Positions 5,771-13,379 of a DNA stretch of 22,317 bases are shown here, in pieces. Made by a program: the position numbers and the translations under genes. The stretch is from DASSKW01 sp035701115 (GTDB lineage: Bacteria; Pseudomonadota; Gammaproteobacteria; Natronospirales; REEB76): positions 1 to 22,317 of the forward strand of contig DASSOA010000049.1 in the NCBI GenBank assembly GCA_035701115.1, in the 5' to 3' direction. Every line of letters begins with the position of its first letter. Position 1 is the first letter of the stretch. The notes below the pieces were generated by a model. The model had not been told where the DNA came from, did not search any database, and saw only the letters and a list, made by a program, of their open reading frames with translations.

Positions 5771-8298
5771 AATGTGAAGGGCTCCGGTTTGTGCAGGAAA
5801 TAACCCTGACCGAAGCTGACCCCGAGCTGCTGCAGCGCGTGCTTTGTGTGTTCGTTTTCCACGCATTCCGCGATGCACTCGATGCCGCGCAGGCGCGCGA
5901 GTTCGGCAAGTGAGCGGATGATGAGCGGGTTGGCGGGATCGTCGGCGAAGTTCTGCACAAAACTTCCGTCAATCTTCACGTAGTGCACGGGAATGGATTG
6001 CAGATAGGAAAAACTCGCCACGCCCGTGCCGAAATCGTCCAGCGCAAAACGGTAACCCTCCTTGCTCAGGCGGTGCATCGTTTCCACGGCGCGCGTCAGG
6101 TTTTCAAACGCGACATTCTCGGTGACTTCAAAACAGACGCGCTGCGGCGTCACCCGGTAGCGGCCGGTCAGATCCTTGAGGCGTTGCAGAAACTCGGGGC
6201 CGTCAATGGTACGCGGCGTCAGGTTGATGCTCAGGCGCGCGTCGGCAAGCCGCTGGTCGCCGAGCAGCTTGAAACTTTCTTCCATGACCCAGTTGTCGAT
6301 AATCGTTGACAGGCCGTAGCGTGCCGCCACCGGCAGAAACGCGCTCGGCGAAACAACCGTGTCGCTTTCCATCAAACGCAGCAGCACTTCATAAAACCGG
6401 CCCTTACCGTTCGCCGGCTTGCCGTCGAGGCGTTCGATGCGCTGGCCGAACAGGCGGAAATGGCCGTCGTTCATTGCCGTCTGCAGCTGCGACACGCGCG
6501 CCAGATCGGAATGATGCTGCAGCATGTTGGCATCGTCGCTGCGATATACATGGATGGCGTTGCGTCCGGATTCCTTGGCGATGTAGCACGCGATGTCGGC
6601 GCGGCTGAGCACTTCCGGCGCACGGTCGCCGGCCGAGAAAAACGTGACGCCGATGCTTACGCCAACCGTGAACGTCAGCTCGCGTTCCTTGAACTGATAG
6701 TCGAGCACCGCGCGGCGCAACCGTTCGGCAAGCTGCAAGGTACGCTGTTCGTCGGTGTCGAGCAGCAGCACGCCGAATTCGTCGCCGCCCAGCCGCGCGA
6801 TGACATCGGGATGATGCACCAGGCCGCGCAGCTGGCGCGTCAATTCCACCAGCAGACGGTCGCCGATTTCGTGTCCGCGCGTGTCGTTGATGAGCTTGAA
6901 CTGATCGAGATCGAGATACAGCAGCGCATAGCGGCGATGCGAGTCGCGCACCGTATCGGTGAGTTCACGCAAACGATGATCGAATGCGGCGCGATTGCGC
7001 AAACCGGTGAGGCTGTCGTGCGTCGCTTCGCGCAGCAACCGTTCCCGCAACTGCTCCGCTTCCGAAATGTCGCGGAACACCACGACCCCGCCGAGCATGA
7101 CGCCACCGGAGGAATGCACCAGTGAAATCGCACCTTCCACCGGCCGCAGCTTTCCCGTGCGATCGCGCAGCAGGCGCCGTGAAAGTATCGCCGGACCGGT
7201 GCCGCGGCGCAGGCAATGCCGCACCGTGTTTTCGGGTTCGCTGTCGCTGTTGCGCGTATCCGAAAACGTAAGTGGAAAGATTTCTTCAATGGGTTTGCCA
7301 CGCGCATCGTCTGCGTTCCAGCTGGTGAGCCGTTCGGCGATGCTGTTCATGAAGTGCACTCGACCGTCGGCGCGGGTCGAAATGACACCTTCACCGAGGG
7401 CCTGCAGCGTGACGAGTGCGCGCTCCTGTTCAATATCCAGTTCCGCGCTGGCATGCCGCCGTTCGGCAAACGCCGCAGCCACAACATAGCCGGTGAACGC
7501 GGTTGCACCGACGAAGGCAATGCGCACAGCGTTGTCGAACTCCCCGGGTCCCGCATTGCGGTCCAGCAGCAACACGGTGCCCGCCAGCAGGGCGGCGCTG
7601 CTGCTCGCGCCCGCGCTGCCGGAGCGAACCGCGGCCAGCACCACCAGCGGCAGTAACAGGAAGAACAGGCTCGCCTCGTTGCCGCGCGGCATCGTGAGAA
7701 TGAGATAGGCGCAGCCGCCGATCAGCAACAGCCAGCCGGCACACTCCGCGAATTTGCCGACGCTCGCGAACGGCCAGCGCCGCCACTGCGCGATGAAGGG
7801 CGTCGCAATCAGAATGCCCATGGCGTCGCCAAGCCACCAGGTGAACCCGGCATTGAGCAACTGGCCGCCGGGAACAATCCCGTTGATCCAAAGGCCGGTG
7901 GTGCCGAGCGTCGCGCTCACCACGGGCGGGAGCAGGCTGGCGAAGAGCAGAAACAGCACCGGGTCGCGGGTCTGCTGGAAGCGGGAATCAACCTTGAGCC
8001 GGGTCAGAAACGCAGTCGCCACCAGGCCTTCGAGCAGCTGGCTCACACCGCCCGAAAGGCCGAGGACCCAGGACTGACCGAGGTAGCGGGCGCTCAGCAC
8101 CTCGCCGATCAGAATCACCGGCCACCAGCGCAGCCCGTACAGCCACAGCAGCGCCACGCCTACGCCCGCCGCGGGCCACAACGGGCTGAGACCACCGTAG
8201 CTGATGCGCAGAAACAGGCCCAGACGGTTCGCCAGGTAATATGCCCCTGACAGAACCACGACGAGCCCGAGGTAGCGCAGTGCACTCAATATGCGCAT
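5752..8298 (-). CDS. MASE1-PAS-GGDEF-EAL cyclic-di-GMP signalling protein
   Basis: From the ATG at 8298, preceded by AAGGAA, the protein has 848 residues; a GTG at 8328 would add ten. Residues 1-285 form a multi-spanning MASE1 sensor (ISYGGLSPLWPAAGVG, RLGDAMG-like turns). A PAS domain follows (about 295-420), then GGDEF (about 425-585) and EAL (about 600-845). The cyclase motif RLGGDEF is intact at 504-508. The inhibitory RxxD site upstream reads HHPD, so product inhibition is probably lost. In the EAL domain the signature is EVL (637-639). N692, E724, the D754-D755 pair in LDDFGTG, K775 and E811 remain, so phosphodiesterase activity is plausible. It may both make and degrade cyclic-di-GMP in response to a membrane or cytoplasmic signal. 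It stands alone, convergent with MarR and divergent from DUF1684. Confidence 0.93.
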   Translation of the reverse strand: MRILSALRYLGLVVVLSGAYYLANRLGLFLRISYGGLSPLWPAAGVGVALLWLYGLRWWPVILIGEVLSARYLGQSWVLGLSGGVSQLLEGLVATAFLTRLKVDSRFQQTRDPVLFLLFASLLPPVVSATLGTTGLWINGIVPGGQLLNAGFTWWLGDAMGILIATPFIAQWRRWPFASVGKFAECAGWLLLIGGCAYLILTMPRGNEASLFFLLLPLVVLAAVRSGSAGASSSAALLAGTVLLLDRNAGPGEFDNAVRIAFVGATAFTGYVVAAAFAERRHASAELDIEQERALVTLQALGEGVISTRADGRVHFMNSIAERLTSWNADDARGKPIEEIFPLTFSDTRNSDSEPENTVRHCLRRGTGPAILSRRLLRDRTGKLRPVEGAISLVHSSGGVMLGGVVVFRDISEAEQLRERLLREATHDSLTGLRNRAAFDHRLRELTDTVRDSHRRYALLYLDLDQFKLINDTRGHEIGDRLLVELTRQLRGLVHHPDVIARLGGDEFGVLLLDTDEQRTLQLAERLRRAVLDYQFKERELTFTVGVSIGVTFFSAGDRAPEVLSRADIACYIAKESGRNAIHVYRSDDANMLQHHSDLARVSQLQTAMNDGHFRLFGQRIERLDGKPANGKGRFYEVLLRLMESDTVVSPSAFLPVAARYGLSTIIDNWVMEESFKLLGDQRLADARLSINLTPRTIDGPEFLQRLKDLTGRYRVTPQRVCFEVTENVAFENLTRAVETMHRLSKEGYRFALDDFGTGVASFSYLQSIPVHYVKIDGSFVQNFADDPANPLIIRSLAELARLRGIECIAECVENEHTKHALQQLGVSFGQGYFLHKPEPFTLRQATA

Positions 8299-8473
8299 GC
8301 CGGGTTCCTTGAGTGAATGTAGGGACACCGTGGCGTGTTATTCCCAAAAGCTTAGCACGTGAATTTACATAGAATGGGCGTCGTCCCGTGGCGCAGGGGT
8401 GCCGGATAACGCCGGACCTCGAACGGCAGCCCGTGCCGCCCCTGTTTTCAACCCGTTACCGGAGTTCTGGACC

Positions 8474-9301
8474 GTGAACTATGCCGATGAAATTGCCGAA
8501 TGGCGCGCCAACCGGCTCAAGAAACTCATTGCCGGCGATGGCTGGGTCACGCTGGTGGGCCTGTTCTGGCTCAAACCTGAAGAAAACCGCTTTGGCAGCG
8601 CGGTGGATAACCAGATCGTCATGGACTACCCGGCGCTGCCCGGGCACGTCGGCACGTTTTTTCTGGCGGGCGGCAAAGTCAGCTTCGAGTCCGCACCGGA
8701 TGCCGCGGTAATGCATGCCGGCGAACCCGTGACGCGGTTGGTCATGAAGACCGACGCCAAAGGCGACCCCACGGTGCTGACGCTGGGCACGCTGAATTTT
8801 CACGTGATTGAGCGCGGCGAGCTGTTCGGCATCCGCGTCAAGGACAGCAACGCGGATGCACGGCTCCGTTTCAAAGGGCTCGACTATTTCGACGCCGATC
8901 CCGCCTGGCGTTTCGAGGCGCAGTTTGAAACCTGCAGTCCGATGAAGAAGGTGACGATCATGAACGTGCTCGGCATGGAGGAGGAGATGGATTCGCCGGG
9001 TGCAGTGGTATTCGAGCGCAACGGCAAATCGTACCGTCTCGACACCGTGCTCGAACCGGGTGAAAGCGATTACTTCGTGATGTTCGCCGACCGGACCAAC
9101 GGCAGGCAGACTTATGGAGCGGGCCGGTTTCTGTACGTGTCACCGCCCGATGACGGCAAGACGGTGATTGATTTCAACAAGGCCTACACACCTCCGTGTG
9201 CGTTCAGCCGCTTCGCCACCTGTCCGTTGCCGCCGCCGCAGAACCGCTTGCCGATTGACGTGACGGCGGGCGAACTGAAGTACGAAGGCAGCGATCATTA
9301 G
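8474..9301 (+). CDS. DUF1684 domain protein
   Basis: The 275-residue product matches DUF1684 along its length. The N-terminus has EIAEWRANRLKKL and GWVTLVGLFWLKPEENRFGS. The C-terminus has TYGAGRFLYV, IDFNKAYTPPCAF, ATCPLPPPQNRLP and a closing ELKYEG. The function of the family is unknown. The conserved cysteines in PPCAF and TCPLPPP and the aromatic-rich core look structural or ligand-binding. I see no signal peptide with this start. The GTG at 8474 has GGAG ten bases upstream and gives the usual family N-terminus. The frame is open back to a GTG at 8399, which would add 25 residues but has no spaced ribosome-binding site. It diverges from the GGDEF-EAL gene and converges on the TonB receptor. 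Confidence 0.85.
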   Translation: MNYADEIAEWRANRLKKLIAGDGWVTLVGLFWLKPEENRFGSAVDNQIVMDYPALPGHVGTFFLAGGKVSFESAPDAAVMHAGEPVTRLVMKTDAKGDPTVLTLGTLNFHVIERGELFGIRVKDSNADARLRFKGLDYFDADPAWRFEAQFETCSPMKKVTIMNVLGMEEEMDSPGAVVFERNGKSYRLDTVLEPGESDYFVMFADRTNGRQTYGAGRFLYVSPPDDGKTVIDFNKAYTPPCAFSRFATCPLPPPQNRLPIDVTAGELKYEGSDH

Positions 9302-9313
9302 TTGTACCCGGCC

Positions 9314-9339
9314 TGCGCCGCCGGCATTCCGGCGGCGCA
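9314..9339. terminator. Perfect 11-bp hairpin between convergent DUF1684 and TonB-receptor genes
   Basis: TGCGCCGCCGG (9314-9324) and CCGGCGGCGCA (9329-9339) pair exactly around a CATT loop. The hairpin lies in the 55-base gap between two stop codons. It has no T-tract on either strand. Its strength and position suggest a shared, bidirectional transcript end. Confidence 0.55.
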
Positions 9340-9356
9340 AGTCGGTGCATGCGGTG

Positions 9357-11477
9357 TTACAACTGATACGTCGCGGTGAACTCGATGAAGCGGCCCGGCA
9401 GCACATACGACTGACTGTCGCCCAGTTCGCTGTTCGAGACCGGATCGCGCCGGTCATTGAGATTGCTTCCCTGCAGGTTCAGGCTCCATTTGCCGAAACG
9501 ATAGCCGACACCCGCGTCGAACGTGGTGAATGCGCCGGCCTTGACCGAGTTTTCCGGATCGAAATAGCGGCTGCCGACATAGCGCACCACTGCATTGGCG
9601 GTCCAGCCTTCATCAGGCATGAAGAACAGGCCGGTCGAGAACAGATCGAGCGGCGACATTTCCAGCCGGTTGCCGGCGTCCTGCACCAGTCCGCCCGGCG
9701 TCGCGTTGATGAAGTTGCGATAGGTCGCGTCGTGATAGCTGTAGGCGATCTGCCAGCGCAGATCCCGCACCAGATTCCAGTCGGCCGACAGTTCGACACC
9801 CTTGAAGCGCTGCTGGCCGCCGTTCCTGATGCCGGGCAGACCGTTCACCTCGGTGGCGATCACGGTGTTGTTCATGTTGGTAAGAAATGCGCTGGCTTCC
9901 CAATTCAACCGGCCTTGCAAGGTCACGCCCTTGAGACCGAATTCGTACTGCTGGGCGGTCTCCGGTTCGAGAATATCGGGCTCGGCTTCCGGTCCGAAAT
10001 CAATCGCGGCCGGTTTGAAGGTGTTGCGGTAGTTGCCGTAGATCACCAGATTGTCGGCTCCCGCGCTCCATGCTTCATAACTGAGTGCGGCGATACCGGA
10101 AGGACGCGAACTGGTCCGGTGATCGCCATCCAGTGCCGCGGGCACCGTCGGATCGGCGGACAGGAACGCGGTGCTGGTGCTTTCCACGTCGTGATTGAGT
10201 TGAAATCCGAGCTCTGCGTCCCAGCGCGGTGCAAACGCCCAGTCCGCCTGGGCATAAAGGCCGGTGAAACTGCGCTTGTCCTGCAGCCGCGTCTGTTCGT
10301 CAACCGGCAGCGATGCGCTCGATGGCGCGTTGCCACCGGCTGTCGGTATGAAGTACTCGAAGTTCGAACTTGCCTGGCTGCCGTTGCCGTACAGCAGACT
10401 GAAACCGGTGACCACGTTCAGGTTGTCGCTGAGCGTGAAGGTGAGATGCGAATCCAGATACACGTCGTTGCGATCCTGGCTCTGATTGAAACCGTCCGCA
10501 TTCGGCAAGCCGTTGTTGGTGAGCTGGTCGGAACGCAGGAAGCCGCGGATATTGCGGTTGTGCGTGAACGTGTTGTTGAGTGTGGTTGACCAGTCGGCCC
10601 ATGACAGATGCGTGTCGTCGGCCAGGGTCAGGCTCACGCGGTCCTCGTTCATGCGTGCATCGCTCGGATTGTTGTTGGTGTCCACCGGCACCAGCGGCGA
10701 CAGTTGCGTCGCGCCGTCCGCGAGCGGCCGCGGGCTGGCGGGATTCTGTCGCAGCAGCAACCCGTCAATGTCGAAACGGAATTCGCTGTTACCGGTATCG
10801 ACCGCGTTGCGCAGCAACACGTGCGAACGGTTCCAGCTGGTGTTCGGGTCGTTGAACCCGCGGCGCGTCATGTCGGCGATGAGGGATTGTTTGACCGGAC
10901 CGTCGCTGCTGAGCGGCATGGCAACACCCGCGCTGGCGCTGCCGTGCGAACCGACCGAGGCGCTGACCGAGCCGCCTTTGGCGCCGGCCTTGACGTGAAT
11001 GACGTTGATCACGCCGACGAACGAGGTGGCGCCGTATTTCACCGGCGCCGAGCCGCGGATGATTTCGATGCGATCCACGCCGGTGAGGTCAATGCTGGCG
11101 AGATCGGGATTGAAGGCGCCGCCGACCGGGACGCCGTCCACCAGCAGCAGGAACGCATCGAACTCGCGCAGACCCTGGAATTCCGGCACCGCACTCGCCG
11201 GTCCGCCGTCCCCGCCCGGCGCGACGTCAACGCCTGCGGCCAGCGCCAGCGCGCTGCGCAGATCGGTGGCGCCGAGCGCAACCAGTTGCGCGTGGGTAAT
11301 GACATCCACGCTCTGCGGCACGCTGCCGAGATGTTCCGGTATTGGTGTGGCAGTGAGTTCCACGGAGGGCAGTACCGCGGTTGTCGTTCCCGCTTCATCC
11401 TGCGCCGCGGCGGGGTTGCATATAAAAGGCATCGCGAGCAGGCACGCGATCACAAGGCGGGTCCGGGTCAGGTACAT
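9357..11477 (-). CDS. TonB-dependent outer-membrane receptor, substrate unknown
   Basis: From the ATG at 11477, preceded by AGGAATTC, the protein has 706 residues. The frame stays open to 11789, but that extension is not signal-peptide-like and would overlap the divergent gene. Residues 1-25 form a Sec signal ending in NPAAA. A TonB-box-like VELTATPI follows at about 39-46. The plug domain spans roughly 53-163 (PQSVDVIT, LRSALALAAGVDV, LLLVDGVPVGG, VDRIEIIRGSAPVKYGATSFVGVINVI). The remaining 540 residues show the alternating strands of a 22-stranded barrel. The C-terminal strand reads FIEFTATYQL, ending in Leu rather than the usual aromatic residue. No cognate ABC transporter or FecI/FecR pair lies next to it, so iron, cobalamin, sugar or peptide uptake cannot be distinguished. 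Confidence 0.93.
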   Translation of the reverse strand: MYLTRTRLVIACLLAMPFICNPAAAQDEAGTTTAVLPSVELTATPIPEHLGSVPQSVDVITHAQLVALGATDLRSALALAAGVDVAPGGDGGPASAVPEFQGLREFDAFLLLVDGVPVGGAFNPDLASIDLTGVDRIEIIRGSAPVKYGATSFVGVINVIHVKAGAKGGSVSASVGSHGSASAGVAMPLSSDGPVKQSLIADMTRRGFNDPNTSWNRSHVLLRNAVDTGNSEFRFDIDGLLLRQNPASPRPLADGATQLSPLVPVDTNNNPSDARMNEDRVSLTLADDTHLSWADWSTTLNNTFTHNRNIRGFLRSDQLTNNGLPNADGFNQSQDRNDVYLDSHLTFTLSDNLNVVTGFSLLYGNGSQASSNFEYFIPTAGGNAPSSASLPVDEQTRLQDKRSFTGLYAQADWAFAPRWDAELGFQLNHDVESTSTAFLSADPTVPAALDGDHRTSSRPSGIAALSYEAWSAGADNLVIYGNYRNTFKPAAIDFGPEAEPDILEPETAQQYEFGLKGVTLQGRLNWEASAFLTNMNNTVIATEVNGLPGIRNGGQQRFKGVELSADWNLVRDLRWQIAYSYHDATYRNFINATPGGLVQDAGNRLEMSPLDLFSTGLFFMPDEGWTANAVVRYVGSRYFDPENSVKAGAFTTFDAGVGYRFGKWSLNLQGSNLNDRRDPVSNSELGDSQSYVLPGRFIEFTATYQL

Positions 11478-11539
11478 CGTTGAATTCCTGTTGCTGGTTG
11501 AAATGACTGAAAGCGCTGGCTCACATCGCGTCGAATCGT

Positions 11540-11549
11540 AATGTACATT
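11540..11549. promoter_or_regulatory. Palindrome AATGTACATT upstream of the TonB receptor
   Basis: The 10-base sequence is its own reverse complement and lies 63 bases before the receptor ATG, where an operator would be expected. It stands out as AT-rich in a GC-rich surrounding. It does not look like a full 19-base Fur box. A regulator site is an inference. Confidence 0.3.
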
Positions 11550-11740
11550 GCGCGTGGCCGGCCAGAGCGGATCAACTGGCGGCACCGTGGACGCCCGCGT
11601 CAGGTCTGTGACCGTGCGGATGGCAAAAGATTCACCACGGAATAGCGTGACGATTCGCTCGGCATCGGTCTGCTGCGAGCCTGCCTGACGCGTGGATGGT
11701 AGCGGGGTCCCGGCCGCGCCTGCTGGCCGGGGTTTGTGGG

Positions 11741-11746
11741 TACAAT
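11741..11746 (+). promoter_or_regulatory. Possible -10 box (TACAAT) for the exported methyltransferase gene
   Basis: TACAAT matches five of six positions of the sigma70 -10 consensus and lies 34 bases before the ATG at 11780. The sequence 16-18 bases upstream is GC-rich and does not resemble a -35, so the promoter would be weak or activator-dependent. Confidence 0.25.
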
Positions 11747-11779
11747 TGGGCACGGCATCCAATCCCGAGGTGACCTGCC

Positions 11780-12553
11780 ATGCGTTCAAGCTTCATCGCC
11801 GCGCTGATTGCGCTGGCTCTCCCGGCCGGGTTGCTGGCCAAAGCGGCACCTGGTCCGCATCCCACGATCCCCGCTTACGTGACGGCCGCCGTGAACGATC
11901 CGGCGCGCAAGGCGGACAAACACGACGACGCGCGCCGCAAGATGATTCCGGTGATGGTTTTCACCGGCGTCAAACCCGGCGACAAGGTACTCGAACTGGT
12001 TCCGGGCAGTGGCTACTGGACGCGGGTGTTCAGCCGCATCGTCGGTGCGAAAGGCCACGTTTATACGGTATGGCCGAACGAAACCGAAAAATATTCGGCG
12101 AAGAGTCTTGCGGTGTGGCAAAAACTGGTGAAGACAAAACATTACGCCAACGTCAGCCTGCTGCAGCAACCCGCCGCCGATCTGAGTGTGCCGCAGCCGG
12201 TGGACCTGGTGTTCACCTGTCAGAATTATCACGATTATCACGATCCGTTCATGGGTCCGGTGGACATGGTGGCGTTCAACAAGCGCGTGTTCGACGCGCT
12301 CAAACCCGGCGGTGTGTACGTCGTGATTGATCACGTCGCGCCGGCCGGCTCCGGTTTGAGCGACACCAACACATTGCATCGCATTGATCCGGCCGTGGTG
12401 AAAAAGGAAGTGGAAGCCGCCGGCTTCGTGTTCGACGGCGAGAGCGATGCGCTGCACAACCCTGCCGATCCGCACAACATCCCGGTGTTCGACAAATCCA
12501 TTCGCGGCTACACGGATCAGTTCATCTACCGGTTCCGCAAGCCGTCGAAATAA
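11780..12553 (+). CDS. Exported class I methyltransferase-like protein
   Basis: The 257-residue protein begins with a strong Sec signal peptide (residues 1-20, ALPAGLLA, likely cut near AK). The mature part has a class I methyltransferase core. Motif I lies at 70-80 (VLELVPGSGYW), followed by GAKGHVYTVWPNE (motif II region), a VDLVFTCQNYHDYHD segment and LKPGGVYVVIDHV. The C-terminal half includes HRIDPAVVKKEVEAAGF, the helix that follows motif III in UbiE-like enzymes. A signal peptide on a SAM-binding fold is odd because SAM is cytosolic; see findings. The start is backed by GAGGTGA upstream. Its stop is followed by a perfect intrinsic terminator, so it is a single-gene unit, divergent from the TonB receptor. 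Confidence 0.88.
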   Translation: MRSSFIAALIALALPAGLLAKAAPGPHPTIPAYVTAAVNDPARKADKHDDARRKMIPVMVFTGVKPGDKVLELVPGSGYWTRVFSRIVGAKGHVYTVWPNETEKYSAKSLAVWQKLVKTKHYANVSLLQQPAADLSVPQPVDLVFTCQNYHDYHDPFMGPVDMVAFNKRVFDALKPGGVYVVIDHVAPAGSGLSDTNTLHRIDPAVVKKEVEAAGFVFDGESDALHNPADPHNIPVFDKSIRGYTDQFIYRFRKPSK

Positions 12554-12576
12554 CAGCCGGATCACTTGAGCATTCG

Positions 12577-12605
12577 GGCGCCGCGCTTGTCGCGGCGCCT
12601 TTTTT
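12577..12605 (+). terminator. Intrinsic (rho-independent) terminator
   Basis: A 9-bp perfect GC stem, GGCGCCGCG (12577-12585) and CGCGGCGCC (12591-12599), closes a CTTGT loop. It is followed directly by six T residues (12600-12605). It lies 24 bases after the exported methyltransferase stop. This is a textbook terminator and the strongest one in the window. Confidence 0.92.
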
Positions 12606-12621
12606 GATGACGGGAACAACG

Positions 12622-13233
12622 ATGACAACTGTGCATGCAGGACTCTGGCACGCAATTGTGGGCGGCGGCCTGTTGGCGATCAGCATTGCGGCGCCGCCGG
12701 GTCCGGTGATGACGATCATGGCGAACGCCTCGATGCGCGGGCGTATCAAGGAATCGCTGGTCACGGCGTGCGGCGGTATCAGCGGCGACATGCTGTGGCT
12801 GACGCTCGCCATCATCGGCACGCTGACGTTCCTCAATCACCGGCCGCATCTGGTCGGCTGGATCGGACTGGGCGGCGCACTGCTGCTGATCTGGATGGCG
12901 TGGAGCACATGGCGCGCGGCGCGCGCCGGCCTGCACGCGAGCGACACGCCGGGATCGTGGAAGCTCGGATTCCTGACCGTGTTGACCAGTCCGTTTTCGC
13001 TGGGCTGGTGGCTCGCCAACGGCACCTTGCTCTACAGCGTCTGGGGCTGGCCCGGCATTGCGTCGTTTTTCGTGACCGGCAGCCTGTACGCGCTTGCCTT
13101 CACCTACACGTTTCGCTGGGTGGGCCGCAAAGCGGAATCCGCGGTCGTGTGGGTGGCTTACGCGAGCGTCGCGGTACTCGCCGGTTTTGGCGTGTACGTG
13201 GGGTGGGCGAGCCTGCATCTGTTGCAGGTCTGA
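12622..13233 (+). CDS. LysE/RhtB-family amino-acid or metabolite exporter
   Basis: The 203-residue membrane protein has the LysE N-terminal signature: a first helix GGGLLAISIAAPPGPV (proline-glycine-proline at 26-28), then a short loop with small and basic residues (NASMRGRIKESLVTACGG). About six hydrophobic segments follow, ending in VAYASVAVLAGFGVYVGW. Members export basic or neutral amino acids, homoserine, threonine and other small solutes; the substrate here cannot be told. The ATG at 12622 is preferred because GGGAA precedes it at normal spacing. In-frame TTG (12604) and ATG (12607) codons fall inside or beside the T-tract of the preceding terminator and are less likely. Its own promoter must lie within or upstream of that terminator. 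Confidence 0.88.
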   Translation: MTTVHAGLWHAIVGGGLLAISIAAPPGPVMTIMANASMRGRIKESLVTACGGISGDMLWLTLAIIGTLTFLNHRPHLVGWIGLGGALLLIWMAWSTWRAARAGLHASDTPGSWKLGFLTVLTSPFSLGWWLANGTLLYSVWGWPGIASFFVTGSLYALAFTYTFRWVGRKAESAVVWVAYASVAVLAGFGVYVGWASLHLLQV

Positions 13234-13379
13234 CTCGACAGCACGCCGGCTTCTGTGGCTCAATGGGCCGCAAAGACCGCGCAACTACCGGCAACGCAGG
13301 CACGCTTCCGGCAGCTCGCGCAGAGTGGCGGCGTTCGCGAAGGGGGTGAACAGCCGTTTCAATTTCAGGGTAACGCATC

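Larger units (their letters stand above)
11478..11779. other. 302-base divergent intergenic region, regulatory
   Basis: No convincing gene lies here. It separates the TonB receptor (minus) from the exported methyltransferase (plus). It holds a 10-base perfect palindrome on the receptor side (11540-11549). On the methyltransferase side it holds a 7-bp inverted repeat, CCCGGCC/GGCCGGG (11709-11715 and 11725-11731), and a TACAAT box (11741-11746). I found no well-spaced -35/-10 pair for either gene. Confidence 0.5.

Noticed and set aside
9345..10589. 414-codon plus-strand open frame opposite the TonB receptor
   Set aside because: It mirrors the codon pattern of the receptor gene, has no recognisable domain and starts without a ribosome-binding site.
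11540..11549. AATGTACATT palindrome as a Fur box
   Set aside because: It is too short and does not match the 19-base Fur consensus. It is kept only as a possible site of unknown regulator.
11709..11731. 7-bp inverted repeat upstream of the exported methyltransferase as a terminator
   Set aside because: The loop is nine bases and no T-tract follows. No gene ends nearby on that strand, so it is more likely chance in GC-rich DNA.
11478..11789. N-terminal extension of the TonB receptor by 104 codons
   Set aside because: The extension places the signal peptide inside the protein and overlaps the divergent methyltransferase gene. The ATG at 11477 has a good ribosome-binding site.
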